Positions 26,244 to 34,953 of a DNA stretch of 64,000 nucleotides are shown in pieces. The notes under the pieces were generated by a model. It saw nothing but the letters and a program-made list of their open reading frames with translations. It had not been told where the DNA came from and did no database searches. The stretch's first letter is position 1. Each line of letters begins with the position of its first letter. This stretch comes from Rhodomicrobium sp. (lineage in GTDB: Bacteria > Pseudomonadota > Alphaproteobacteria > Rhizobiales > HXMU1428-3): contig BQJK01000001.1 of the NCBI GenBank assembly GCA_021604665.1, positions 744,001 through 808,000 on the forward strand, in the 5' to 3' direction. Both the position numbers and the translations under genes were made by a program.

Positions 26244-26549
26244 CAGGAGCATTCGGTATCATGAGCATAAACATCATGTGGCCTACCGCCGAGTATGACC
26301 CCTTAGACACCCCTATAAGGGGATTGCCCTTCAAGGAAAGCTTCTTTAATGTAGCCAACTCAGAAGCACTTATTAATCTATTTTATAATCCGGCAAGCAA
26401 CACGGAAACCAACACAGTGTCATTTTCATCATCAGCATGTAAAGCGGCGGTGCAGAACGTGTAAAACACTCTGATAAACCCAACCAGCCAAGCCGGTAAC
26501 AACGCCGACACAGCTCCTGAAACCCCCCTTCAAAGCAACTGAGAAACTT
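26244..26549. other. Gap between the ChaN-like gene and carB
   Basis: About 306 bp. A 67-codon open frame at 26261-26464 follows an AGGAG but has no recognisable features. A small stem CCCCTTA/TAAGGGG (26299-26305 and 26316-26322) lies near the start and could attenuate transcription into carB. Nothing else is apparent. Confidence 0.4.
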
Positions 26550-29500
26550 ATGCCAAAACGCACAGATATTAAATCCATCCTCATCATCGGGGCGGGCCCC
26601 ATCATCATTGGTCAGGCCTGTGAGTTTGATTATTCCGGCACACAAGCCGTCAAAGCTTTAAAAGAAGAGGGTTACAGGGTCATACTGGTAAACTCCAACC
26701 CCGCCACCATCATGACAGACCCGGAACTGGCAGACGCCACATACATTGAGCCAATCACTCCGGAAGTCGTTGCAAAAATCATAGCCGAAGAACGGCCAGA
26801 TGCTATCCTCCCAACCATGGGCGGCCAAACCGCATTGAACACAGCTTTGGAATTACAGAAGCGTGGCATTCTGGACGCCTTAAATGTTGAGATGATCGGC
26901 GCCAGAGCCGACTCTATCGACAAAGCCGAAGATAGAGACCGCTTCCGCCAGGCTATGACAAAAATCGGCCTGGACACCCCAACTTCCCGCATCGCCAACA
27001 CAATGGGCGAAGCAATGGAAGTGATGGATGTTGTCGGTCTGCCTGCCATCATCCGCCCCTCTTTCACAATGGGCGGCACCGGCGGCGGTATCGCCTATAA
27101 CCGCGAAGAATATATCGACATTATCGAGCGCGGGTTAGATGCCTCCCCAACAACAGAAGTGTTGATTGAAGAAAGCGTCCTGGGCTGGAAAGAATATGAG
27201 ATGGAGGTTGTCCGCGACAAAGCAGATAACTGCATCATCATCTGTTCCATTGAAAATATCGACCCTATGGGCATTCACACCGGCGATAGCATGACGGTCG
27301 CCCCTGCCCTGACATTGACAGATAAAGAATATCAAATCATGCGGGATGCGAGCCTCGCCGTATTGCGCGAAATCGGCGTTGAAACAGGGGGCTCAAACGT
27401 TCAGTTTGCCGTGAACCCCAAAGATGGCCGCCTTATCGTCATCGAGATGAACCCCCGCGTTTCCCGCTCATCTGCCCTGGCCTCAAAAGCCACCGGCTTC
27501 CCCATTGCTAAAGTGGCGGCCAAACTGGCAGTTGGTTATACCCTTGATGAACTTGAAAATGACATCACCGGCGGCGCAACACCAGCATCATTCGAGCCAA
27601 CCATTGACTATGTCGTCACCAAAATTCCGCGCTTTGCGTTTGAAAAATTCCCTGGTGCCGTCCCAACCCTGACAACAGCAATGAAATCTGTTGGTGAAGC
27701 CATGGCCATCGGCCGCAACTTCCAGGAAAGCCTGCAAAAAGCCCTTCGCTCACTGGAAACAGACCTCACAGGCCTGGATGACAGCCCCTTCGAAGGTCTC
27801 GGCCAGGGTGAAGACAAAAACATCATCCGTGAAGCTTTGGGCGAGCCAACACCAGACCGCTTGCTAAAAGTGGCAGAGGCCATGCGCCACGGCGTCTCTC
27901 ATGATCAAATCCACGCCTCCTGTAAAATAGACCCCTGGTTCCTGGAGCAGATACAACAGCTGGTTGATTATGAAAACCAGGTTAAAAAATATGGCTTGCC
28001 GCAAGAGGCAAGCCAACTGCGTCGTTTAAAAGCCGCTGGCTTTTCAGATGAACGGCTTGCAAAGCTTGCGGGCTTAACAACAGCTGAAGTCACAAGCCAC
28101 AGAAACACGCTGGACATTCACCCGGTCTATAAACGCATAGATACCTGTGCCGCTGAATTCGCCTCACCAACAGCCTATATGTACTCAACTTATGAAACAC
28201 CTTTGACAGATGATATCAGCAGCTCAGAATCAAGACCTGAAGACGCTGAGAAAATAATCATTCTCGGCGGTGGTCCAAACCGCATCGGTCAGGGTATTGA
28301 GTTTGATTATTGCTGCTGCCATGCCGCCTTCTCACTCTCAAAGGCTGGCTACCAGACCATAATGGTCAATTGTAACCCCGAAACTGTCTCTACAGACTAC
28401 GACACCTCAGACAGACTTTATTTTGAGCCACTGACAGAAGAAGATGTGCTGGAGATCATTAGGGTCGAGCAAACAAAAGGCACCGTCAAAGGTGTCATCG
28501 TTCAGTTTGGCGGCCAAACTCCATTAAAACTTGCCAACTTCCTTGAAGCGAATGGTGTCCCAATTCTCGGCACGTCACCAGATGCCATTGACCTGGCTGA
28601 AGACCGCGACCGCTTCAAAGCGCTGATAGAAGAACTCGGCATTGCCCAACCCAAAAACGGCATCGCCCGCAGCGCAGAAGAAGCCAAAGCCATCGCAGAT
28701 GAAATCGGCTTCCCGGTTGTCATCCGCCCTTCTTACGTGCTCGGCGGCCGCGCTATGGAAATCGTCGATAACCACACCCAGCTAGACCGCTACATCAACG
28801 AAGCGGTTATCGTCTCTGGCGATAGCCCCGTGCTGATAGATAGCTACCTGCGTGATGCAATTGAGATCGATGTTGACGCCCTCTCGGATGGAGAGGATGT
28901 TTATATCGCTGGTATCATGGAACATATTGAGGAGGCCGGCGTCCATTCAGGTGATAGCGCCTGCTCCCTGCCGCCCTATTCTTTAAGCGATGAGATCCTT
29001 GAAGAGCTGAAAACACAAAGTAGAAAACTGGCCAAGGCGCTTAAGGTTGTTGGCCTGATGAATGTGCAATTCGCGGTTAAAGATGGTGACATCTATATTA
29101 TCGAGGTAAACCCTCGTGCCAGCCGCACAGTGCCATTTGTGGCCAAAGTCATTGGCCACCCAATCGCCGCCATCGCCTCTGAACTCATGGCAGGTGCAAG
29201 CTTAAAAGACTTTAACCTCAAAGAGCGCAAGATAAACCATATCGCCGTTAAAGAAGCTATTTTCCCGTTTAATCGCTTCCCTGGCGTCGATAGCGTCCTC
29301 GGCCCTGAAATGCGCTCAACCGGTGAGGTAATGGGCATCGACCGTGACTTTGCAATGGCCTTCGCCAAAGCACAAATGGGCGTTGGCATTAAGTTGCCTA
29401 AAAACGGCACAGTCTTCGTCTCAGTGAAAGAGCGCGATAAAGAGCGCCTGATTGAGCCGGTCAAAACATTAGAAGAAATGGGCTTCTCCATCATCGCAAC

Positions 29501-29801
29501 CAGCGGCACCGCCCGCTTTCTCACCGATAATGGCATCGAGGCAACCCAGATCAATAAGGTGCTGGAAGGCCGCCCACATATCGTTGACCAGATTAAAAAC
29601 CGCAAAGTGGATATTGTCTTTAATACTACCGAGGGGACAAAGGCGATCAAGGATAGTAAATCAATCCGTCAGGCAGCATTGATGCACCAGATCCCGGTCT
29701 ATACAACCATGGCTGGTATCAGATCTGTCACCCAAGCCATTAAAGCCATTTCAGACGGTAACATTACGGTAACCCCGATTCAGGACTATATGAAATCCTA
29801 G
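26550..29801 (+). CDS. carB: Carbamoyl-phosphate synthase large subunit
   Basis: Catalytic subunit that makes carbamoyl phosphate from bicarbonate, two ATP and the ammonia delivered by CarA. The 1083-residue protein has two homologous synthetase halves. The first opens '[36 protein letters not shown]' and the second '[34 protein letters not shown]', each with an ATP-grasp domain ('[18 protein letters not shown]' and '[16 protein letters not shown]'). From ~residue 945 there is a C-terminal MGS-like allosteric domain ('[18 protein letters not shown]'). Length is normal. It is separated from carA by the ChaN-like gene. Allosteric control by UMP or ornithine would act through the C-terminal domain. 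Confidence 0.98.
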   Translation: MPKRTDIKSILIIGAGPIIIGQACEFDYSGTQAVKALKEEGYRVILVNSNPATIMTDPELADATYIEPITPEVVAKIIAEERPDAILPTMGGQTALNTALELQKRGILDALNVEMIGARADSIDKAEDRDRFRQAMTKIGLDTPTSRIANTMGEAMEVMDVVGLPAIIRPSFTMGGTGGGIAYNREEYIDIIERGLDASPTTEVLIEESVLGWKEYEMEVVRDKADNCIIICSIENIDPMGIHTGDSMTVAPALTLTDKEYQIMRDASLAVLREIGVETGGSNVQFAVNPKDGRLIVIEMNPRVSRSSALASKATGFPIAKVAAKLAVGYTLDELENDITGGATPASFEPTIDYVVTKIPRFAFEKFPGAVPTLTTAMKSVGEAMAIGRNFQESLQKALRSLETDLTGLDDSPFEGLGQGEDKNIIREALGEPTPDRLLKVAEAMRHGVSHDQIHASCKIDPWFLEQIQQLVDYENQVKKYGLPQEASQLRRLKAAGFSDERLAKLAGLTTAEVTSHRNTLDIHPVYKRIDTCAAEFASPTAYMYSTYETPLTDDISSSESRPEDAEKIIILGGGPNRIGQGIEFDYCCCHAAFSLSKAGYQTIMVNCNPETVSTDYDTSDRLYFEPLTEEDVLEIIRVEQTKGTVKGVIVQFGGQTPLKLANFLEANGVPILGTSPDAIDLAEDRDRFKALIEELGIAQPKNGIARSAEEAKAIADEIGFPVVIRPSYVLGGRAMEIVDNHTQLDRYINEAVIVSGDSPVLIDSYLRDAIEIDVDALSDGEDVYIAGIMEHIEEAGVHSGDSACSLPPYSLSDEILEELKTQSRKLAKALKVVGLMNVQFAVKDGDIYIIEVNPRASRTVPFVAKVIGHPIAAIASELMAGASLKDFNLKERKINHIAVKEAIFPFNRFPGVDSVLGPEMRSTGEVMGIDRDFAMAFAKAQMGVGIKLPKNGTVFVSVKERDKERLIEPVKTLEEMGFSIIATSGTARFLTDNGIEATQINKVLEGRPHIVDQIKNRKVDIVFNTTEGTKAIKDSKSIRQAALMHQIPVYTTMAGIRSVTQAIKAISDGNITVTPIQDYMKS

Positions 29802-29852
29802 GCTTGAGTTAATAAACAAGCTGACTATAAGATACCTGATTAATATAAAAGA

Positions 29853-29869
29853 CGCCCCAATGATGGGCG
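29853..29869 (+). promoter_or_regulatory. Hairpin directly before the greA ribosome site
   Basis: CGCCC (29853-29857) and GGGCG (29865-29869) can pair across a 7-base loop. The stem ends within the GGGAGGA ribosome site of greA (29869-29875 region), so it could limit translation initiation. A short stem; functional role is inference. Confidence 0.35.
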
Positions 29870-29884
29870 GGAGGAAAGACACAC

Positions 29885-30367
29885 ATGTCTGTTGATAAAG
29901 TTCCAATGACAGTGGAAGGCCATGCCGAGCTTGAAAAAGAGCTCCAGCACCGTAAATCCGTAGAGCGCCCCCGTATCATCCAGGCAATTGCAGAAGCAAG
30001 AGCCCATGGCGACTTGTCTGAAAATGCCGAATATCACGCCGCTAAAGAATCTCAAGGCTTGAATGAAGCCCGCGTTAGCGACCTTGAGGATAAGCTTTCA
30101 CGCGCAGACGTGATTGACGTTACTAAACTCTCTGGCGACCGCGTTGTATTTGGCGCAACTGTAGACCTTATCGACGATGACACAGAAGAAGAAGTCACCT
30201 ACAGAATCGTCGGTGAATATGAAGCTGATGTTAAAGCCGGTAAAGTCTCCGTCACATCCCCCATCGCCCGCGCCCTCATCGGCAAACGTGCTGGAGATGT
30301 TGCCGAGGTGACCACACCGCGCGGCTCCAGAACCTATGAAGTGATAAAAATCGGCTTCAAGGGCTAA
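29885..30367 (+). CDS. greA: Transcription elongation factor GreA
   Basis: GreA enters the secondary channel of RNA polymerase and stimulates cleavage of backtracked RNA. The 160-residue protein has an N-terminal coiled coil with the acidic tip in '[19 protein letters not shown]' (residues ~38-56, containing the Asp/Glu pair that acts at the polymerase active site) and a C-terminal FKBP-like domain ('[24 protein letters not shown]', '[18 protein letters not shown]'). Length and motifs are standard. It follows carB by 83 bp in the same direction, a gene order common in alphaproteobacteria. Confidence 0.97.
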   Translation: MSVDKVPMTVEGHAELEKELQHRKSVERPRIIQAIAEARAHGDLSENAEYHAAKESQGLNEARVSDLEDKLSRADVIDVTKLSGDRVVFGATVDLIDDDTEEEVTYRIVGEYEADVKAGKVSVTSPIARALIGKRAGDVAEVTTPRGSRTYEVIKIGFKG

Positions 30368-30415
30368 TCAAGATATATCCAAACAGGACTTTGACGCCAA
30401 AACAGGGCACCAAAA

Positions 30416-30465
30416 CAGGGCCAAAAAAATACGAGCCCAATCATGACAGGGCTTAATTGGCCCTG
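30416..30465 (+). terminator. Two-tier hairpin after greA
   Basis: CAGGGCC (30416-30422) pairs with GGCCCTG (30459-30465), and inside it AGCCC (30434-30438) pairs with GGGCT (30449-30453). It begins 49 bp after the greA stop. No T run follows. A 12-bp unit CCAAAACAGGGC is repeated just before it (30397-30408 and 30410-30421). Confidence 0.45.
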
Positions 30466-30707
30466 CTCATAATAAAGAAATACAGATTAAACGTGACCAG
30501 AAAAATCCCTGGGTATGGCAATTCTCCAGCAGCCCTGCTGTTAAATTCAAAACATGCTCCCCATTGTCATCAAATCCGATTAAATGGCAAAATATCGGCC
30601 TAAAGGGCCGTTTTAAGGCTTCTGACCCTCTAAATTCGTTGTTCCCTTAAGCAATATTAAACAGTATTTGGCTAAGTTGACTGTCAGTTCAGTCGTCAAG
30701 TCAGGGT
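30466..30707. other. Upstream region of the DUF2336 gene
   Basis: Together with the hairpin, about 340 bp separate greA from the DUF2336 gene. I see no open reading frame in it; the promoter of the downstream gene is expected here. Confidence 0.45.
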
Positions 30708-31847
30708 ATGTTTATGTTAGATGGCGCAGAAATTCTTGATGAATTGCAATCTTTATCAAATACAAAATCCAGTGATAGCCGCCGCCAGCTGCTACACCGG
30801 ATTACGGATTTATTTGAACATACATCTGATGAACAGGATGAAAGTCATAACCTTGCCTTTGATCAAATCATGGATAAGCTCGCATACGAGTTAGAAACCT
30901 CAGTACGCGCCGAATTTGCCAACAGATTAGCCGACCTTCCCAATGCACCAACCAATGTCAGCCAAAAATTTGCTCTGGATGAAATTGATGTTGCGCGCCC
31001 GCTCCTGCAAAAATCTAAAGTTCTGTCAGATGATTTCCTGATCAGAGTGGCACAAACCAAAAGCCAGGAACATCTCATGGCTATTTCGCAGCGCCCGGAT
31101 ATCACCACAAGAGTGACAGATGTACTGGTTGACCGCGGCAATGAACGCGTCCTGGAAAATGTTACATCCAATAAAGGTGCGAACTTCTCTCGCAAATCAT
31201 TCGAAAAACTAACAAAGCACGCCAATGAGAATGAAACTTTAAACAACCTGCTTGAAGGCCGCGCAGATACTCCAGAAGATCTACTGGAAATCATCAAAGA
31301 TCAGGTTACTAATAAAATTCGTGAAGAAGCCGCCGAAGCAGGCATTGATATTTCCAGCGATGAGATCCGCCACACTGTTGATCAAAAATCAGCCTCGATT
31401 GAAATATCTGAAGCAGAAAAACAGGCCGCTCTGCAAGAGATTGATTATCTCCATAAGCGTAAACAACTGGATGAACGGGTAGTCGTCCATTACGTAAAAC
31501 TCAATAAACCAGTTGAGACAATCTATTGCCTAAGCTTGATGACAGATATAGATGAGCCAATTGTGCGCCATTGCCTGTTACAGGCTGAACTTCCAGCACT
31601 CGCGGTGCTATGTAAATCCAGTGGTTTCCAGCGCTCCACTTTTGCAAGCCTATTACAATTGCGTGAAAATCTTTCAGACATAACTGGCAGTCAAATTGTT
31701 GATGCAATCCGCCGCTATGAAACACTTGATCTCAGCACTGCACACAGCGTCATGCGGTTCCTGAAAGTAAGAAAGCTTGCAGAGCAAAACGCTGAGAATA
31801 ACCAAGAGCCACAAGCGGCAGAAACCACGCCGCCATCTGCTGTATAA
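30708..31847 (+). CDS. DUF2336 protein
   Basis: A 379-residue, nearly all-helical cytoplasmic protein of the DUF2336 family, which is confined mostly to alphaproteobacteria and has HEAT-like repeats. The pattern 'LHRITDLFEHTSDEQDESHNLAFDQIMDKLAYELETSVRAEFANRLADLPNAP' (split repeats of short helices), 'QTKSQEHLMAISQRPDITTRVTDVLVDRGNERVLENVTSNKGANFS' and a C-terminal 'FQRSTFASLLQLRE' is typical. The repeated 'HLMAISQRPDI' and 'VLVDRGNERVL' helices are the family core. The function is not established; some members are linked to signalling. No catalytic residues are seen. It stands alone between greA and lrp. Confidence 0.82.
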   Translation: MFMLDGAEILDELQSLSNTKSSDSRRQLLHRITDLFEHTSDEQDESHNLAFDQIMDKLAYELETSVRAEFANRLADLPNAPTNVSQKFALDEIDVARPLLQKSKVLSDDFLIRVAQTKSQEHLMAISQRPDITTRVTDVLVDRGNERVLENVTSNKGANFSRKSFEKLTKHANENETLNNLLEGRADTPEDLLEIIKDQVTNKIREEAAEAGIDISSDEIRHTVDQKSASIEISEAEKQAALQEIDYLHKRKQLDERVVVHYVKLNKPVETIYCLSLMTDIDEPIVRHCLLQAELPALAVLCKSSGFQRSTFASLLQLRENLSDITGSQIVDAIRRYETLDLSTAHSVMRFLKVRKLAEQNAENNQEPQAAETTPPSAV

Positions 31848-31869
31848 AAAGTTCGCGAAGCTCTAGAGT

Positions 31870-32355
31870 TTAAGCCCGCGCCAGCTCACCCTCAATCGGG
31901 CCCCCCGCCAACCATTTAGAGCGGCGAATAACCAAGTGAGTTTTCACACCCGCGACATTCGGCGCAGCTGTCAGTTCAGTAATAATAAAATCCTGAAACG
32001 CGCTTAAATCAGTTGCCACACAGCGCAATATAAAATCTACCTCACCAGAGAGCATGTAACACTCCCTCACAACTTGCCAGCTGCGGGTCTTCTCTTCAAA
32101 CGCCAGCAAGTCAGCCTCAGCCTGCGCATGCAAACTCACCATAGCAAACGCCGTAAGCTCAAAGCCAATTCGCTTTTCATTCAGCTGCGCAAAATACCCC
32201 TCAATGATCCCTTCCTGCTCCAACGCCCGGACACGGCGCAAACAAGGCGGTGCAGAGATACCAACCGCCTTTGCTAAATCAACATTGGTTATGCGCCCAT
32301 TCTGTTGCAGAGCAGAGAGTATTTTCCAGTCAATTTCATCTAATTGTGATTTCAA
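31870..32355 (-). CDS. Lrp/AsnC-family transcriptional regulator
   Basis: DNA-binding feast/famine regulator of 161 residues. The N-terminal winged helix 'LDEIDWKILSALQQNGRITNVDLAKAVGISAPPCLRRVRALEQEGII' (residues ~5-51) is followed by an effector-binding RAM domain ('MVSLHAQAEADLLAFEEKTRSW', 'VRECYMLSGEVDFILRCVATDLSAFQDFI'). It is divergent from trxB over ~425 bp, an arrangement shared by many alphaproteobacteria. It may regulate its own gene and possibly amino-acid metabolism; the effector is unknown. Confidence 0.93.
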   Translation of the reverse strand: MKSQLDEIDWKILSALQQNGRITNVDLAKAVGISAPPCLRRVRALEQEGIIEGYFAQLNEKRIGFELTAFAMVSLHAQAEADLLAFEEKTRSWQVVRECYMLSGEVDFILRCVATDLSAFQDFIITELTAAPNVAGVKTHLVIRRSKWLAGGPIEGELARA

Positions 32356-32780
32356 GACACTTCATCTCCCAGAAAAATAAGAGCAACAAGGCCAGAGGGG
32401 CCAAGCCCAAGACGGCCAAAGTGGGCCTAAGCGCAAACAGGGCAAGGCAAGAGACTACTCATGAAACATCTCACAGCTCGGACCAGGTCATTTGCCTCAA
32501 TGCGCCCAGCTAACTATGCCTTATCTTTCCCAAAAACGAAAGATCAGAAAATATAAAGCAGTATTTTTGTATCAATATTGCGCAGAACTGACGACAGCGC
32601 CCTCTCAGGTAGACAAAGGGTTGGAGTATGAAGGGCGCGGCCTATATATAGAGCATCAAAAGAACAATTTTTTAGTTGATGCCACCCCATCACAGGTTGA
32701 CGAAACCACCCACATCCCCCAAATCAGTACTGAAATCATGGCAAAACCGCATTAGCTAGCCCGCCAGAAGGAACAACTGA
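32356..32780. other. Intergenic region between divergent lrp and trxB
   Basis: About 425 bp with both divergent promoters. Two open frames run through it on the plus strand (32250-32513 and 32492-32755) but neither has a ribosome site or recognisable composition. No strong inverted repeat was found. Confidence 0.45.
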
Positions 32781-33752
32781 ATGAGCAACCCAGTAAAACA
32801 CTCCAAACTCGTCATCATCGGCTCAGGCCCGGCTGGTTACACAGCCGCTATTTATGCCGCCAGAGCCATGTTAGAGCCTGTAATCATTCAAGGGTTAGAG
32901 CCCGGCGGTCAGCTCACTATCACCACAGATGTCGAAAATTATCCCGGCTTTGCAGATGTCATCCAGGGCCCCTGGCTAATGCAACAAATGGAAGCCCAAG
33001 CCAAGCATGTCGGCACAGAAATTATCAATGACTATATTGTTGAAGTAGATCTGGAGAACCGGCCTTTCACACTAAAAGGTGATAGCGGCACAGAATACAC
33101 AGCCGATAGCGTCATCATCGCAACCGGCGCGCAAGCGCGCTGGCTTGGCCTGCCAACTGAAGAGAAGTTTAAAGGCTTCGGTGTTTCAGCATGCGCAACC
33201 TGTGATGGCTTTTTCTATAAAGACAAACATGTCATTGTTGTTGGCGGCGGTAACACAGCAGTTGAAGAAGCACTCTTCCTCACCAACTTTGCGTCAAAAG
33301 TCACTCTCGTCCATCGCCGCGATGAATTACGCTCAGAAAAAATCCTTCAGGATCGCCTCTTCAAACATGAGAAAATCGAAGTGATCTGGGATAGCGCTTT
33401 AGAAGAAGTCATCGGTGAGGAAAACCCGCTTTCAGTCACTTCAGCAAAACTGCGCAATGTTAAAACAGATGAGATTAGTGAAATCGCAGTTGATGGCATT
33501 TTCATCGCCATTGGTCACGCCCCGGCAACCGCTCTGTTTAAAAACAAACTGGAGATGAAACCAAATAACTACATCATCACCAAACCAGATAGCACAGCCA
33601 CTTCGGTTGAGGGGGTGTTTGCCGCCGGTGATGTAACAGATGAAACATATCGCCAAGCTGTAACAGCTGCTGGCATGGGCTGCATGGCCGCATTAGAGGC
33701 TGAAAAATTCATTGCAGAACTACCAGCACCTGTTGAGAAACAACCCGCTTAA
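32781..33752 (+). CDS. trxB: Thioredoxin reductase
   Basis: Flavoenzyme that passes electrons from NADPH to thioredoxin. The 323-residue protein has the FAD motif '[18 protein letters not shown]' at the N-terminus, the redox-active CATC in '[14 protein letters not shown]' (near residue 137), the NADPH motif '[17 protein letters not shown]', the '[15 protein letters not shown]' NADPH-phosphate region and the C-terminal FAD motif '[34 protein letters not shown]'. All are standard for the low-molecular-weight bacterial enzyme. A ribosome site AGGAA precedes the ATG. A structured hairpin follows the gene. Confidence 0.97.
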   Translation: MSNPVKHSKLVIIGSGPAGYTAAIYAARAMLEPVIIQGLEPGGQLTITTDVENYPGFADVIQGPWLMQQMEAQAKHVGTEIINDYIVEVDLENRPFTLKGDSGTEYTADSVIIATGAQARWLGLPTEEKFKGFGVSACATCDGFFYKDKHVIVVGGGNTAVEEALFLTNFASKVTLVHRRDELRSEKILQDRLFKHEKIEVIWDSALEEVIGEENPLSVTSAKLRNVKTDEISEIAVDGIFIAIGHAPATALFKNKLEMKPNNYIITKPDSTATSVEGVFAAGDVTDETYRQAVTAAGMGCMAALEAEKFIAELPAPVEKQPA

Positions 33753-33781
33753 AAAGCCTATCAGTTTTCACATTCTATACC

Positions 33782-33833
33782 GCCGTTTTTGTTCTTTATC
33801 ACTGCTTGAAGTTGTGATGTGAGCAAAAACGGC
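33782..33833 (+). terminator. Nested hairpin after trxB
   Basis: GCCGTTTTTG (33782-33791) pairs with CAAAAACGGC (33824-33833), and inside it ATCAC (33798-33802) pairs with GTGAT (33814-33818). Thirty bases after the trxB stop. No T run follows, so it may be an RNA stability element or part of a small RNA instead of a simple terminator. Confidence 0.45.
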
Positions 33834-34008
33834 AACTTCTGCAACTAATTGTCCCCACCTCTCCCTCCAGCTTTCCTCGACAACCCCCTGCAAATACGAA
33901 AAGATAAGCGCTTAGTAAGCTTACCCATCAGCCGCCATAATTAAGCAAGTCTTAGAAAGTCTGTTTAAGAGCACAACATATTTGGTCGCGGCCAAAAAGG
34001 ACATTCAA

Positions 34009-34899
34009 ATGGATTGGAATAAAGTCCGCATTTTTCAGGTGGCAGCAGAGGCAGGCAGCTTCACCAAAGCTGGTGATGAACTGAATATGAGCCAATCAGC
34101 CGTATCACGTCAGGTCTCGGGCCTTGAAGAAGAATTGAAAGTCTCGCTATTTCATCGTCATGCACGGGGCCTTATGCTCACAGAACAAGGCGAAACTCTC
34201 TATCAAACCGCTTGTGATGTCTTTAACCGTCTGCGCACAACTGAAACCCTGCTCGCAGATTCAGCCGATAAACCTTTTGGTGAACTGAAAGTCACAACCA
34301 CTGTTGGCTTCGGCTCCGCCTGGTTAACACCGCGTCTGAATAACTTCATCACCCTCTACCCTGATATCCAGCTGCAAATCTTACTCAGCGATACGGAGCT
34401 GGATATTTCAATGCGTGAAGCAGATGTCGCCATCTGGTTGAAAGAACCAACCCAACAAGATTTGATCCGCCGGCCCATGTTCACGGTGCATTTTCATGTT
34501 TATGCCTCAAATAGCTACATCCGAAAATTCGGTGTTCCTCATAGTCTGAAAGAATTAGACGAACATCGCATCATGACATTCGGCGGCAAGGCCCCAGACC
34601 CGATCCAAAAATTAAATTGGTTGGAAACCGCCGGGTTAGAGAATAATGAAAAGCGAACACCAACTGTGACTATCAACAACCTCTATAGCCTGCGCCAAGC
34701 AGTTAAGCGCGGCATAGGCATAGCCGTATTACCTGATTATCTGGCAAAAGATGATGATGACCTTGTCAATGTGCTGCGAGATGCAGACGTGCCAAACCTC
34801 GACACATATTTCGTCTATCCTGAAGAGCTTCGCAATTCCAAACGGGTCATCGTGTTCCGAGATTTTCTCCTCAGTGAAGCTCACGCCTGGAAATTCTGA
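34009..34899 (+). CDS. LysR-family transcriptional regulator
   Basis: A 296-residue LysR regulator (read from the ATG at 34009, which has an AAGGA site seven bases before it; the frame could extend to a TTG at 33982). The N-terminal helix-turn-helix 'WNKVRIFQVAAEAGSFTKAGDELNMSQSAVSRQVSGLEEELKVSLFHRHARGLMLTEQGE' is followed by a substrate-binding domain (from ~residue 90, 'ELKVTTTVGFGSAWLTPRLNNFITLYPDIQLQILLSDTELDISMREADVAIW'). The wording is close to GcvA/VtlR-type regulators found downstream of trxB in rhizobia. Target genes and inducer are unknown; no divergent target gene adjoins it. Confidence 0.93.
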   Translation: MDWNKVRIFQVAAEAGSFTKAGDELNMSQSAVSRQVSGLEEELKVSLFHRHARGLMLTEQGETLYQTACDVFNRLRTTETLLADSADKPFGELKVTTTVGFGSAWLTPRLNNFITLYPDIQLQILLSDTELDISMREADVAIWLKEPTQQDLIRRPMFTVHFHVYASNSYIRKFGVPHSLKELDEHRIMTFGGKAPDPIQKLNWLETAGLENNEKRTPTVTINNLYSLRQAVKRGIGIAVLPDYLAKDDDDLVNVLRDADVPNLDTYFVYPEELRNSKRVIVFRDFLLSEAHAWKF

Positions 34900-34953
34900 T
34901 TTAGGGATTTAGTGAGACAGGCAAGGGGCATCTAAGATTAGAGCGATAACAGC

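Noticed and set aside
26261-26464. 67-codon plus-strand frame between the ChaN-like gene and carB
   Set aside because: An AGGAG lies upstream, but the translation is low in helix and strand propensity, lacks family features and overlaps a small hairpin.
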